In this document: piece after piece, positions 36,903-46,403 of the stretch | Layout of the letters: every line of letters starts with the position of its first letter | How positions within the stretch are numbered: position 1 is the first letter of the stretch | Source: Bilophila sp964369665 | GTDB taxonomy: Bacteria > Desulfobacterota > Desulfovibrionia > Desulfovibrionales > Desulfovibrionaceae | Length of the DNA stretch: 64,000 bases | Reading direction: 5' to 3' | Assembly (NCBI GenBank): GCA_964369665.1 | Contig: CAYJFS010000001.1 | Span: 1-64,000, forward strand | Program-made: the position numbers and the translations under genes | The notes under the pieces: model-generated | Database searches by the model: none | What the model was told of the DNA's origin: nothing | The model's input: only the letters and a program-made list of their open reading frames with translations

Positions 36903-38324
36903 TTAATCGTTATTTATCCATGATCCACCAAGAGCTCTATATAGTGCTATACGATAGTGAAGTAGGTTTGTCTTTTCTCTGACAATACGTTTTTCAAGAG
37001 ACTGAACATTTTGAAGTAGTGTTATATACCGTAAGAAAGAGTCACGTCCTCCTAAGTAGCTATTTAGTGATTCTGTCCAAGCAATAGTAGCATAGTTTAG
37101 TTGATGAGATAGCTGATGTATACATTGGTTTTGATAATATTCATTTGATAGAGCGTTTTCTACTTCATTAATAGCTTGAGCTACAGTTTTTCCATAAATT
37201 TGTACTTGCTCTTCTACAATTTCTTTATTTTTTTCTACTCCAGCAGCAAGTTTTCCACCATAAAAGATAGGAGCAGTAAGGGAAGATGCAAGGCTTGTGA
37301 TCCAATTAGAGAATATATGTTGATTGGTATCATTTTTTGATGAAATAGTTGCACTTAACTTAACTGTAGGAAGTAACTGAGCTTTTGCTGCACTTGTATT
37401 CCATTTTGCTGCACTTAATTTGTTCCATGCTGACTGAATATCTGGTCTTTGTATAATTAAATCGCTGGGTATACCTATATGAGGCATTTTGGGTAGTTTA
37501 GGCAAAGCTGTTGTTGTAATTTTTGTAAGCGTATTTGGATAACTACCTAATAGTAAAGCTAATTGGTTATGTAACGTTTGTAGCTGCATTTCTAAGATTG
37601 GTTTTTCAGACTTTGTAGAAACTAAAATTTCTTGTTGTTGAAGTACATCAAGACCAGAAGCCATGCCATTATTAAAACGGAGCAGCTGATTTTCAAAGAG
37701 CAATGTATTAATATTGATTTGCTTTTCAAGGACAAAGAGTTCTTCTTGAGTGCCTATAATAGAAATCCATGTATCAGCAATCATTGAAGTGATGGTTACC
37801 ATAGATGTATAAAGATCATAGTGGCTGGATTGGTAGTTGTATATACCAGCTTTATATTCAGCTTTTATACGTCCCCATAAGTCAATTTCATAAGAAGAAG
37901 CTAATCCTATATCAATATTAGTATTATTTAGATCCTTTTTTTCAGAGAGTGTTTCATTATTTTTTGAATTCTTTGGCTGGTAGTCAAACATTGTAGTTAT
38001 GTCAAAGAAAGGAAACATAGGAGCTGTGAATATTTTTACATTGGCTTTACTTTGAGCAAGTCTTGCCCATGCTATTTTAATATCAAAATTATCGTTTAGA
38101 GCTTTTTGGATAAGCTGATTTAGTTCAGGGTTATTAAATGATTTCCACCAGAATATATTTGTTTCTTTTTTATTGGGTTGAATGGTATTGTAGTAAGTTG
38201 TATATGCATTGGGTATGTCTACAGGGATTGCAGATTCTTCTAGTGGTTTGAATATGGTGCAACCTTGATGTGTTATTATTATTAAGGCAATAAGAAGTTG
38301 TTTTATCCATAGTGTATTCATCAT
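36903..38324 (-). CDS. outer-membrane efflux factor, NodT/TolC type
   Basis: A 473-residue member of the outer-membrane efflux protein family. An N-terminal hydrophobic stretch ends in THQGC at residues 18-22, a loose lipobox, so it is probably a lipoprotein like NodT, CmeC or OprM. The mature protein has the family hallmarks FWWKSFNNPELNQLIQKAL near residue 60, ARLAQSKANVKI, and PSDLIIQRPDIQSAWNKL in the middle, plus long helices that form the periplasmic tunnel. It completes the tripartite pump with the adaptor that starts 85 bases downstream. Confidence 0.9.
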   Translation of the reverse strand: MMNTLWIKQLLIALIIITHQGCTIFKPLEESAIPVDIPNAYTTYYNTIQPNKKETNIFWWKSFNNPELNQLIQKALNDNFDIKIAWARLAQSKANVKIFTAPMFPFFDITTMFDYQPKNSKNNETLSEKKDLNNTNIDIGLASSYEIDLWGRIKAEYKAGIYNYQSSHYDLYTSMVTITSMIADTWISIIGTQEELFVLEKQININTLLFENQLLRFNNGMASGLDVLQQQEILVSTKSEKPILEMQLQTLHNQLALLLGSYPNTLTKITTTALPKLPKMPHIGIPSDLIIQRPDIQSAWNKLSAAKWNTSAAKAQLLPTVKLSATISSKNDTNQHIFSNWITSLASSLTAPIFYGGKLAAGVEKNKEIVEEQVQIYGKTVAQAINEVENALSNEYYQNQCIHQLSHQLNYATIAWTESLNSYLGGRDSFLRYITLLQNVQSLEKRIVREKTNLLHYRIALYRALGGSWINND

Positions 38325-38519
38325 AAAGTATATTTAATAAGCTTTTGGGATACATGTGGATGTAGTTTTTCTTAGAGTAATAGAGTATACTGTAAAATAA
38401 TGAAATGAAATAGAAGAAATGTATAATAGGCAAAAATATATAAGTTATATATTTGTTTTGAGTATATGAAGATAGTTATGAGGATAAATAAAAGTAGTTA
38501 TGGATTATTGAATATACTT

Positions 38520-39224
38520 TTAAGTATACCAAAAGTTTTTTAATATATTTGTATTATTTTGCAATATTTTTACTATTGGCTCTTGTAGCATAGAATTTGA
38601 ATAGAAACCATTATTCCATAATTTTCTGATAGTTTTTGAACGTATATCAGTGATAGTAAGTGGAAGGAAGAAGCAATAGTAGTTTTTAAATGGTGAAGCA
38701 CAAAGAATATTTTGTGTATTCTTTATATTTGTGCAGTTCCAGATATTTTTTAATGTCTCAATATATACAGATTGTTTACTGTTCCCTCTTGGTACAACAA
38801 GAAAATGTGCAATACTTGGTAGTTCAATACCATTATACCATGTGTGTAATACAGAAAATTCTTCACAACTTAATATAAAAACAGGTTGATGGTTAGGGTA
38901 GTTTTTTTTCCAAGCTATGAGCATGTTCCATGTATACGATGGTGAAGGTAGCTTACTTTCTAATGTATTGATAGAGAGCTGGGAGAAATTTTGTATAGCA
39001 GTTTTAAGAAGCATAACCCTTAATGCAAATGGGAGTACTTTAGCTTTTAGCTTATGGGGAGGAATAGCACAAGGTATAAGTTGTGTGTGTGCTAAATTCA
39101 TGGATTTTGTAACAGTTAAAGCAAGCTGGATATGGCCTGTATGTATAGGATTGAATGTTCCACCTAGTAGTCCAATTGCATTTTTTAGAATCATATTTTT
39201 ATTATTTTTAATGATTAGGTTCAA
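38520..39224 (-). CDS. nadD: nicotinate-nucleotide adenylyltransferase
   Basis: NadD adenylates nicotinate mononucleotide in NAD synthesis. The N-terminal nucleotidyltransferase motif GLLGGTFNPIHTGH holds the HxGH-like site, then TQLIPCAIPPHKLK, MLLKTAIQNFSQLSIN, and ITDIRSKTIRKLW at the C-terminus, matching the ISST..IR motif of the family imperfectly. The longest frame (234 residues) starts at a TTG at 39224; the ATG at 39194 gives 224 residues and a more typical N-terminus. Neither has an obvious Shine-Dalgarno. It is upstream of the efflux genes on the same strand, about 195 bases away. Confidence 0.85.
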   Translation of the reverse strand: MNLIIKNNKNMILKNAIGLLGGTFNPIHTGHIQLALTVTKSMNLAHTQLIPCAIPPHKLKAKVLPFALRVMLLKTAIQNFSQLSINTLESKLPSPSYTWNMLIAWKKNYPNHQPVFILSCEEFSVLHTWYNGIELPSIAHFLVVPRGNSKQSVYIETLKNIWNCTNIKNTQNILCASPFKNYYCFFLPLTITDIRSKTIRKLWNNGFYSNSMLQEPIVKILQNNTNILKNFWYT

Positions 39225-39695
39225 AGAATAGGTATTTTGATTATAAAGAACTGTTTTTTAGATGTGTAGCATACGAATTTTATAAAAAAAAGAGGATAAA
39301 TTATAAAGATAGATTAATCTTTATATATTTTTATACTAAAAATCCTTTTACTAAAGATGGATTTTATATAATAAACTAATAACATAATGTAAATATAATA
39401 TGGATTTTTTAAAACTAAAGCCATAAAAGCAGTATGAAAATAGAAAAGTGTAGTTTATTGAAAAGTAAAAGTTATATCTATATGGTTTTATATAATTTTT
39501 CAGTATGGTTTTAGTCAAAAGAAATTCAAAAATAATAATTAAAAAGGTTATTATGGCTCTAATAAAATAAAAATAATTTTTTGACATATAGACATATATG
39601 TTATTATATATTACTAACAATAATAATAAAGTATATATTCTATGTACCTAAATTAAAGTTATAAACAGAATTTTTTATAGTAAGGTTATTTAGTA
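39225..39695. other. very AT-rich divergent spacer
   Basis: A 470-base stretch between nadD (-) and the TPR-like gene (+), with long runs of A and T. Apart from the promoter-like element at 39581 I see no structured element. A frame of 89 codons on the minus strand has biased low-complexity composition and no ribosome-binding site. Confidence 0.4.
39581..39610 (+). promoter_or_regulatory. candidate sigma-70 promoter for the TPR-like gene
   Basis: A perfect TTGACA (39581-39586) is followed after 17-18 bases by TTATAT/TATATA (39604-39610). It lies about 85 bases before the ATG at 39696. Confidence 0.5.
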
Positions 39696-40391
39696 ATGGC
39701 TATTCCTTTTCGTTCTAATACATCAAAAGATAAGAAAAATATTGTTGAGCTAGAACAGTCTGAGCAGTATGAAGAAACAGTTCTAGAAGAAACGACACCA
39801 TTATTGAACTTTATTCTTAAGCACTTTAAAGTTGTTATTAGTGGTCTGATTTTTTGTGTTGTTATTATTATTGCCATTGGTTCTTGGAGTTGGTATTTAA
39901 AACAGCAAGAAAGTATAGCTGAGAAAGAGCTTGGACGTATTCTAGTGAAGCCCATTTCTATGGAACAGTTGGAAGAGTTAGAAGAATTTTTTAAAAAGGC
40001 TCCTACTTCTTTAAAAAAAGGTTTATTACTTCAGATGGCCTTTATTGCTATTGAATTAGAAGATATTAAAAAAGCTTCTGATTTTTATGGACTTTTGTAT
40101 ACTAAGGATTATAAAGGTGTAGCTGGAATACTTGGTGGTCTTAATCAAGCAGATCTTTTGCAAAAACTAGGTAGTTGGCATGATTCTTTAAATGTTTTAA
40201 ATAGTCTTGAAAAAGTTGCTTCAACCCCTCTTCTTTCGGCAGTCTATGAAGCTCAAGCTATATGTGCTGAGCAGTTAGGAGAAAAGGATATTGCGATAAC
40301 TGCATATAAAAAGCTTATAGATGAACTTACTGCCTCTGGAAATGATGCTGTTTTTTATGAAAGTAGAATAGCAGCTTTAACTAAAAATTAA
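39696..40391 (+). CDS. tetratricopeptide-like membrane-anchored protein (YfgM-like)
   Basis: A 231-residue protein. After a hydrophilic, Glu-rich N-terminus there is one membrane helix at about residues 52-70 (VVISGLIFCVVIIIAIGSW), with the C-terminal 160 residues outside. These form helix pairs of TPR style, for example LLLQMAFIAIELEDIKKASD and VYEAQAICAEQLGEKDIAI. The layout matches YfgM-type ancillary Sec subunits or other TPR_21 proteins, which hold exported proteins near SecYEG. The assignment rests on architecture, not on catalytic motifs. It is a single gene with a good upstream promoter candidate. Confidence 0.62.
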   Translation: MAIPFRSNTSKDKKNIVELEQSEQYEETVLEETTPLLNFILKHFKVVISGLIFCVVIIIAIGSWSWYLKQQESIAEKELGRILVKPISMEQLEELEEFFKKAPTSLKKGLLLQMAFIAIELEDIKKASDFYGLLYTKDYKGVAGILGGLNQADLLQKLGSWHDSLNVLNSLEKVASTPLLSAVYEAQAICAEQLGEKDIAITAYKKLIDELTASGNDAVFYESRIAALTKN

Positions 40392-40631
40392 GAAAAATTT
40401 CTTTTTATAATGTATCTTTTTAATTATTTATTTAAGAGAAAAATAAGTTAATGTAAGTAGGACTTATATAGTGTTTATAGGTAAATATAAGTTGTTTAAA
40501 TAAGCAAAAATAATATATATATTAAAAGATAAGTTGTATTGGTGTAATACTACGTAATAATTTTTATTAAATTATACACGAGATAACAGAAAAATTAATC
40601 TCCAGAGAAAGCTATATGGAGGATTTTATAT

Positions 40632-41030
40632 ATGGAAGATTTTTTAAAAGAGGCTTTAGATATCGTAAAAGCACAAGCTAGTGTGCGTATTATGGCTGAG
40701 GATGAAATTATTTCTATGGTACGTAGGCTTTCTTCAGGCATTAAAGGTGTTTCTGATGGTGAGTTGTTCCAAGATGAAAATGTACCAAGTGAAATGCAAA
40801 TGGATCCACGTAAATCTATAAAAGAAAAATCTATTGCATGCCTTGAGTGTGGGAGAACATTTAAGATTTTAACTCGTAAACATTTAATGAGTCATGGTCT
40901 TGATGCTAATGAGTATCGTGAAAAATGGGGTTTAAAAAAAGATACACCACTAGTATGTAAAGGTTTACAACGTGAACGTCGTAGAAAAATGAAAGATATG
41001 AAGCTTTGGGAGAAACGTCGTAAAAGTTAA
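40632..41030 (+). CDS. Ros/MucR-family zinc-finger transcriptional regulator
   Basis: A 132-residue DNA-binding protein preceded by a TGGAGG ribosome-binding site. The C-terminal half is the Ros/MucR domain: the zinc ligands are CLEC near residue 75 and a downstream His pair in RKHLMSHG, followed by the family text LDANEYREKWGLK and a basic tail (RERRRKMKDMKLWEKRRKS). Such regulators often bind AT-rich DNA and repress surface polysaccharide or virulence genes. It is monocistronic, followed by a terminator. It may act on the glycan island of this window, which is speculation. Confidence 0.9.
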   Translation: MEDFLKEALDIVKAQASVRIMAEDEIISMVRRLSSGIKGVSDGELFQDENVPSEMQMDPRKSIKEKSIACLECGRTFKILTRKHLMSHGLDANEYREKWGLKKDTPLVCKGLQRERRRKMKDMKLWEKRRKS

Positions 41031-41056
41031 CTCTTTACTATAAAGTACAGAGAGAG

Positions 41057-41080
41057 GGGAGTATCATACTCCCTTTTTTA
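41057..41080 (+). terminator. terminator between the MucR-type gene and lolA
   Basis: GGGAGTAT (41057-41064) and ATACTCCC (41066-41073) form a perfect inverted repeat followed by six T. It ends the + strand regulator gene and touches the end of convergent lolA (stop at 41081). Confidence 0.85.
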
Positions 41081-41782
41081 TTAATTAAAAAGTGGTCGTT
41101 CAGGGACTGTCTGGTCCATTAAATTTTCTATAGTAACATTTTTGGGAACAGTAAATATGAAAGTATTTTTATTAATGGTAGCATTAGGTATAAGTTTAAG
41201 GAATGTAATTATGTTTGTATTACCATAAAAGTCAATAATTTTAGTTTGATGAATAAGACCACTTTTAGGATTTAACCATAACCATGCCTCTACCATTTGT
41301 GTTGTTGGCTCTTTAGGATAAAGGTGTAATAGTATATATTCATCATTATTTGGTTCAGATATAATGGTAAAGTCCTTATCAAGGCGTGTTTGCCCAGTTA
41401 TTACTTGGATAATAGATGTAGAGTCCTGAATAATTTTTTTAGAATATTTATATGCAAGTTGATCTTCTGGGAAATAATCCCAAATAGTATCTTTATTGAC
41501 TATTAGAAGCTCAGAATGTGGTTTTTGTGTTTCCCATTTAATGGATAATGGTTTTTCAAAGATAAGTATTCCATTACGAATTTCTTTAGAACCACTTTCT
41601 TGATGGGTTAACTGCTGTGTAAAAGTTGCAGAGAAATTTTTCATGGCAGTATAAGTGTTTTGCATGGTTATAATTATAGGCATACTTTCAGCATGAATCT
41701 TTGTAGAAAGAAAAATACTGCTTGTAAGAAATACAGCTAGCCAATAAATATATTTACTCATGAGTAATCTTTGGTATATCAT
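41081..41782 (-). CDS. lolA: outer-membrane lipoprotein carrier protein LolA
   Basis: LolA ferries lipoproteins across the periplasm from the Lol ABC transporter to the outer membrane. The 233-residue product has a signal peptide (YIYWLAVFLTSSIFLSTKIHA, listed here as the membrane-crossing core plus cleavage near HAES). The mature domain has NFSATFTQQLTHQESGS, RNGILIFEKPLSIKWE and LLIVNKDTIWDYFPEDQLA, the hydrophobic half-barrel pattern of the family. The ATG at 41782 is four bases after the ftsK stop; the ATG at 41761 is an alternative and gives a more typical signal peptide. It is likely transcribed with ftsK. Confidence 0.88.
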   Translation of the reverse strand: MIYQRLLMSKYIYWLAVFLTSSIFLSTKIHAESMPIIITMQNTYTAMKNFSATFTQQLTHQESGSKEIRNGILIFEKPLSIKWETQKPHSELLIVNKDTIWDYFPEDQLAYKYSKKIIQDSTSIIQVITGQTRLDKDFTIISEPNNDEYILLHLYPKEPTTQMVEAWLWLNPKSGLIHQTKIIDFYGNTNIITFLKLIPNATINKNTFIFTVPKNVTIENLMDQTVPERPLFN

Positions 41783-41786
41783 TGTA

Positions 41787-44435
41787 TTAGTTAAATTTTA
41801 CTGTACGAGCTTTATTCCCACGTGCTGCTGGAGGTAAAATACCTTCTTCTTCCATACGTTCAACAAATCTTGCAGCTTTATTAAATCCAATACGGAAGCG
41901 TCTTTGTAGAAGAGAAATAGACATTTTACCTTGTTCTTGAACAAAATTAACAGCTTCAGCATAAAGCTTATCTTCATTTGTTGAAGTTGATGGTACTCTT
42001 GGGCTTGTTGATTGATTATTGGTTATATTATTCCACTCTGAGAAGTCTACAGTATATAAGGGGGTTTGTTGATTTCTCCAGTGTTCTGTCACAGCATGGA
42101 CTTCATCATCTGTTACAAATGCTCCATGAAGGCGTTGTATTTTTCCACCATTAGGCTTAAAAAGCATGTCTCCTTTTCCAAGAAGTTGTTCTGCTCCAGT
42201 AGCATCTAGGATAGTTCTAGAGTCGTATTTATTTGCTACTTGAAAAGCAATACGACAGGGGAAGTTTGCCTTAATAAGGCCTGTTACAACATCTACACTA
42301 GGACGTTGTGTTGCTACAATAAGATGTATACCTGCAGCTCTTGCAAGTTGAGCTAAACGTACAATAGAGGCTTCGATTTCTTTGCCAGCAGTCATCATAA
42401 GGTCAGCTAGCTCATCAATAATAATAACAAAATATGGTAAGAACTCTAAATCATGAAATGGTTGAGGCTTATTATTACCAAAGGAAAGAATTTTTTTATT
42501 AAAATCAGTAATATGTTTTACACCAAGTTGTGCAAGACAATTATACCGTCTGTCCATTTCATAAACAGCCCATTCTAAAGCTGTTTTTGCAAGAGCTGTT
42601 TCTGTAATAACTGGATGTACAAGGTGTGGTAAGTGTGTGTACATAGCAAGTTCAACACGTTTAGGGTCAATAAGCATCAGTTTTAAGTTGTTGGGTGATG
42701 ATTTATAAAGAAAACTTAATAAAATTGTATTAAGACAAACACTTTTTCCTGACCCTGTTGTTCCAGCTACTAAAACATGAGGCATTGTTGCTAAGTCTTT
42801 TATTGTAGGTTTACCTTCAATATCTTTACCAAGTGCTATTGTTAATGGTGATGTAGATTCTTGAAATATTGAAGCATTCATTAAAGAATGAAAGCATACA
42901 GGTGATCTGTTGGCGTTGGGTATTTCAATGCCTACTGTATCACTTCCAGGGATTGGAGCTTGAACACGGACAGCTTCAGCCATAAGGCTTCTTGCAAGAT
43001 CATCACTAAGGCCTACTATTCTATTAACACGGACTCCAGGTGCAGGTCGAATTTCAAAAAGTGTAATAACTGGGCCTGGTGTAATTCGTACAAGTTCACC
43101 TTGGATATTAAAGTCAGTAAGACAATCCATAAGTAGCTTACTTTTTTCTTTAAGTGTAAGGGGTGATGGGAGGATATCTTTTTTTGAAGAATGGTTTAAG
43201 AGTGAGAGTGGTGGATAAAGTAATGCTTTGTTTGGTTGATGATTATTTTGTGTGTTTTTCTCTAGTTGCTGACTGTTCTGAGATAAAGATATATTCTGTT
43301 TTTCCTGATGATGTGTAGAAAAAGTATTTGCAGTTTTTGATGTCAGGGGTTGTACTATGTTTGGTTGGTTTTTTTGTATATCTTGTTCATTACTTATGAA
43401 AGAATTTTGTGACAAAGTATCCTGATTTTCTTGGTACAACATGTCTTCTTTTGAAGAATTTTTGTTATTTAGGGCTATCTGTTCATAAACGTCTATATTT
43501 TGTGTTGATAAGGGTTTTTGGTGTGCAGAATATTGTGAAGTATGAGAGATATGTTCTGGCTTAATATAGTCTTTGAGATGAGGTGTAGCTTCATATGACT
43601 TTTCAGAATGATAATAGTCAATAGATGTAATGTGTAATGCTGATGCTATACTTTTTGGTAAAGAATAATTATTAGGGATGCTTATGGGTGCTTCATGAAT
43701 GTCATAGAGTGGTATTACATCTATAGTTTGTTGTCTCTCATTGAGCTGTAAGAATTGTAGTAGGGGTTGTATAGATAGTTTAGAGAAATAATTCAATATT
43801 AGAGAGAAATTATAGTTCTTGAGCTCTTTTTTGATAAGATTATTAAGTGTATGAAGAAGATTTAACCAGGCGATTCCAAAAGCAAACTCTAATGATATAA
43901 AAAAAAGGAAAAGCCAGATGACAGTTGATCCAACAGTACCAAAAATGAGAGAACATTGGTTATATATAGTTAGTCCAAGTATACCACCTCCTCTAACATC
44001 TCCAATACCAAGGTTCCAGGCTGCACCAAATGATATTAGACATGAAGCAAGAAGGAAGAACCCAAGCCATCTCCACCAAGGGATTGTAAGCCATGTAGAA
44101 ATACACCCAGCACCCCATGCTATGAATATGGCTGGCCAGACTAATGCAGAAATTCCAAAAATATCTACAAGTAAACCACTAATATATGCTCCAAAGATAC
44201 CTGCATGATTATATGCTTGAGAAAAGTCACTGACGACATGGTTTAGGCTAGGATCACGTTGATCATGTGATATAAGGCTTAAGAAGATCAGCAGTCCTAA
44301 AAATATAAGAAAAAGACCAAATAGTTCACGTGCAAGTTTTTGGCTTGTATCTTCTATAATACTATTGTCTTCAAAATCAATAGGTTTTGGATGATCTGAT
44401 TGTATTTTTTTAGTATTTTTGTATCTTATATTCAT
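41787..44435 (-). CDS. ftsK: DNA translocase FtsK/SpoIIIE
   Basis: An 882-residue FtsK. Four N-terminal membrane helices span about residues 35-200 (for example ELFGLFLIFLGLLIFLSLIS). A Gln/Asn/Ser-rich linker runs to about residue 420. The motor domain has TPGPVITLFEIRPAPGVRV, Walker A VAGTTGSGKS near residues 550-560, Walker B YFVIIIDELADLMMTAG and LIVATQRPSVDVVTG. The C-terminal gamma winged helix (LLQRRFRIGFNKAARFVERM) reads the KOPS DNA sequence. It pumps chromosome dimers through the septum. The order efp - ftsK - lolA on one strand suggests co-transcription. Confidence 0.95.
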   Translation of the reverse strand: MNIRYKNTKKIQSDHPKPIDFEDNSIIEDTSQKLARELFGLFLIFLGLLIFLSLISHDQRDPSLNHVVSDFSQAYNHAGIFGAYISGLLVDIFGISALVWPAIFIAWGAGCISTWLTIPWWRWLGFFLLASCLISFGAAWNLGIGDVRGGGILGLTIYNQCSLIFGTVGSTVIWLFLFFISLEFAFGIAWLNLLHTLNNLIKKELKNYNFSLILNYFSKLSIQPLLQFLQLNERQQTIDVIPLYDIHEAPISIPNNYSLPKSIASALHITSIDYYHSEKSYEATPHLKDYIKPEHISHTSQYSAHQKPLSTQNIDVYEQIALNNKNSSKEDMLYQENQDTLSQNSFISNEQDIQKNQPNIVQPLTSKTANTFSTHHQEKQNISLSQNSQQLEKNTQNNHQPNKALLYPPLSLLNHSSKKDILPSPLTLKEKSKLLMDCLTDFNIQGELVRITPGPVITLFEIRPAPGVRVNRIVGLSDDLARSLMAEAVRVQAPIPGSDTVGIEIPNANRSPVCFHSLMNASIFQESTSPLTIALGKDIEGKPTIKDLATMPHVLVAGTTGSGKSVCLNTILLSFLYKSSPNNLKLMLIDPKRVELAMYTHLPHLVHPVITETALAKTALEWAVYEMDRRYNCLAQLGVKHITDFNKKILSFGNNKPQPFHDLEFLPYFVIIIDELADLMMTAGKEIEASIVRLAQLARAAGIHLIVATQRPSVDVVTGLIKANFPCRIAFQVANKYDSRTILDATGAEQLLGKGDMLFKPNGGKIQRLHGAFVTDDEVHAVTEHWRNQQTPLYTVDFSEWNNITNNQSTSPRVPSTSTNEDKLYAEAVNFVQEQGKMSISLLQRRFRIGFNKAARFVERMEEEGILPPAARGNKARTVKFN

Positions 44436-44493
44436 ATTTAATTCAAAATATTTATTATGTGAATGTAACGATTTCCTACTCTGGATCAGAATA

Positions 44494-45051
44494 TCATTCT
44501 CTACTCATGTAATCCTTTGTTTTTGTATCAACCTTGATCATATCACCAATATTTATAAAAATAGGTACTTGAATTGTCATTCCAGTTTCAAGTGTTGCTG
44601 GTTTTGTTACATTACTTACTGTATCACCTTTAACACCTGGTTCTGTTTCCATAACTTTCAATATAAGCGATGCAGGAAGGTCAACATCAAGAGGGTTTTC
44701 ATTGTAAAGAAGAACACGACATTCTTGACCATCTTTAAGAAAGCCAGCTTTATCCATAAGAAGAGTTTCAGCTATATGAAGCTGTTCATATGTAGTAAGA
44801 TCCATAAATATAAGATCAGTATTTTCTCGGTAAAGAAACTGCATTTCACGTGATTCTAGGTTAGGCTTTTCTACTTTTTCTCCAGAGCGAAAAGTATTAT
44901 CTACAACACGACCATTAAGGATATTACGGAGCTTTGTACGAACCATTGCTCCACCTTTTCCAGGTTTAAAATGTTGGAAATCAATAATTTCGTAAGGTGT
45001 TCCATCAAGTTCAATTTTAAGCCCTTTACGAAAATCAGTTGTTGAATACAT
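44494..45051 (-). CDS. efp: translation elongation factor P
   Basis: EF-P relieves ribosome stalling at polyproline. I chose the ATG at 45051 (MYSTTDFRKGLKIELDG) because GGGAGG precedes it; the frame could open six codons upstream. The product is 185 residues, normal for the family. The modified lysine is in PGKGGA, at Lys32 here and equivalent to Lys34 of E. coli. Three beta-barrel domains follow, with the signature region KVMETEPGVKGDTVSNV near residue 145. The Lys suggests modification by an EpmA-like enzyme, which is not in this window. It is divergent from engB. Confidence 0.95.
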   Translation of the reverse strand: MYSTTDFRKGLKIELDGTPYEIIDFQHFKPGKGGAMVRTKLRNILNGRVVDNTFRSGEKVEKPNLESREMQFLYRENTDLIFMDLTTYEQLHIAETLLMDKAGFLKDGQECRVLLYNENPLDVDLPASLILKVMETEPGVKGDTVSNVTKPATLETGMTIQVPIFINIGDMIKVDTKTKDYMSRE

Positions 45052-45198
45052 GTTGCCTCCCAAAAGCATGTATGCAGTATGCAGTTTTTTATTTTTAAGG
45101 AATAGTATAATTTTATAGGCTAGTTCTATTATTTAGTCTACAAATAAAAAAGATGAATTATTGTTGAAGATTATGTAGAGCTTGTCAACTAATTAATA

Positions 45199-45831
45199 GT
45201 GAGTAATATGTTTCTTATGCAGATGTTTCAACATACACTTGATCTCAAAGCTACAGCTTTTACTAAAGAACAAATACAAGAGCAAATTAGTATTTTTGAA
45301 GATCAGGGCATGATTCAAGTTGTTTTTGCAGGTCGATCTAATGTAGGAAAATCTTCTTTAATTAATGCACTAGCACATCGTAAAAGACTTGCAAAAATAA
45401 GTAGTACACCAGGGAAAACACGTTCTTTAAACTTTTATACAGTAGATACAAAAAAGTTTGTTATTGTAGATTTACCTGGGTATGGCTATGCACGATGTAG
45501 TCAAAAAGAGCGTCAGAAATGGGCTAAACTTATAGAATATTATTTTTTAACAAGTAAAGATGTAAAATGCCTTATATTACTTTTAGATTGTAGAGTTCCC
45601 TTACAAAAACTTGACTATGACCTTGCTTTATTTTCAAGGGACATACATCTTCCTGTTTTTCCTGTTCTTACAAAGGTTGATAAATGCAATCAAAATGAGC
45701 AAGTAAAAAGACAACAGGAGTGGGAAGATCTCTTTTGTGGTGAAAAGCCTTTACTTGTTTCTGCAAAAAAGATGCGAGGTATTGAAAACTTATGGAAAGC
45801 AATGTATCAAGCTGTAGGGCTATTGTTATGA
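45199..45831 (+). CDS. engB: ribosome biogenesis GTP-binding protein EngB/YsxC
   Basis: A 210-residue TRAFAC GTPase. G1 is AGRSNVGKSSLINAL, G2 is STPGKTRSLNFY, G3 is DLPGYGYA, G4 is TKVDK and G5 is SAKK near the end. It is needed for assembly of the 50S ribosomal subunit. The GTG at 45199 and the ATG at 45208 are both possible starts; the start region GTGAGTAATATG has no strong Shine-Dalgarno. It is divergent from efp with a spacer of about 130 bases that must hold both promoters. Confidence 0.93.
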   Translation: MSNMFLMQMFQHTLDLKATAFTKEQIQEQISIFEDQGMIQVVFAGRSNVGKSSLINALAHRKRLAKISSTPGKTRSLNFYTVDTKKFVIVDLPGYGYARCSQKERQKWAKLIEYYFLTSKDVKCLILLLDCRVPLQKLDYDLALFSRDIHLPVFPVLTKVDKCNQNEQVKRQQEWEDLFCGEKPLLVSAKKMRGIENLWKAMYQAVGLLL

Positions 45832-46403
45832 TTTTTTATTACCTTAAAAAAGTAGCTTACTATAATATAAAATGTATATCATTAATATGAAAGTCTTATC
45901 AAAAGTCTTATAAGAATGTAAACAAAGGAATGAGTTGTTATAAAAGCACTATGTCAAAATATAGTATATGTTGTTATATATTAGGTTGAATTTCATTATA
46001 TATAATAATATCAACTAGTTATATTTTTTAGAGGTTATAGTGCCAATATTGTTGTTTTTAAGGTTGGTTATGCCAACCTTTTTATGTGTAAGTTCATATA
46101 TTAATGCTCTAGTTACACATAAAATGAAAATATTATAGTTAGTATTTTCAGACTGCTATATACATATAATACTTATTTATTCTAATAATTATTAAAGTAT
46201 CTATTTTTTGGTACATTTTGTGCTTTTTCTAATTTAAGTCAAATTTTTATTAAATTTGGGCATATCTATTTTTTGTAAAATTTACCCTAAAGAAGTTAAG
46301 TTTTTATCCGTAAAGAAGGGTATATTACATATTTTGTCTATTTTTCTTGTATATATAAATAAAAGAGATTTTAAATCAACCATAAAGATGCATGGGAGAT
46401 GTT
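45832..46403. other. gene-poor spacer before the small-protein cluster
   Basis: 570 AT-rich bases with one terminator hairpin (46060-46084). Just upstream of the first small-protein gene are two copies of TAAAGAAG (about 46291 and 46310) and a TATATAAAT that might be a -10 element near 46350. No gene seen. Confidence 0.4.
46060..46084 (+). terminator. terminator downstream of engB
   Basis: AAGGTTGG (46060-46067) and CCAACCTT (46073-46080) with loop TTATG, followed by TTT. It is 230 bases after the engB stop and separates that gene from the small-protein cluster. Confidence 0.75.

Noticed and set aside
39351..39620. 89-codon - strand frame in the nadD upstream spacer
   Set aside because: Phe/Ile/Tyr-rich composition typical of AT-rich noise and no ribosome-binding site.
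44419..44853. 144-codon + strand frame opposite efp
   Set aside because: Antisense shadow of efp.
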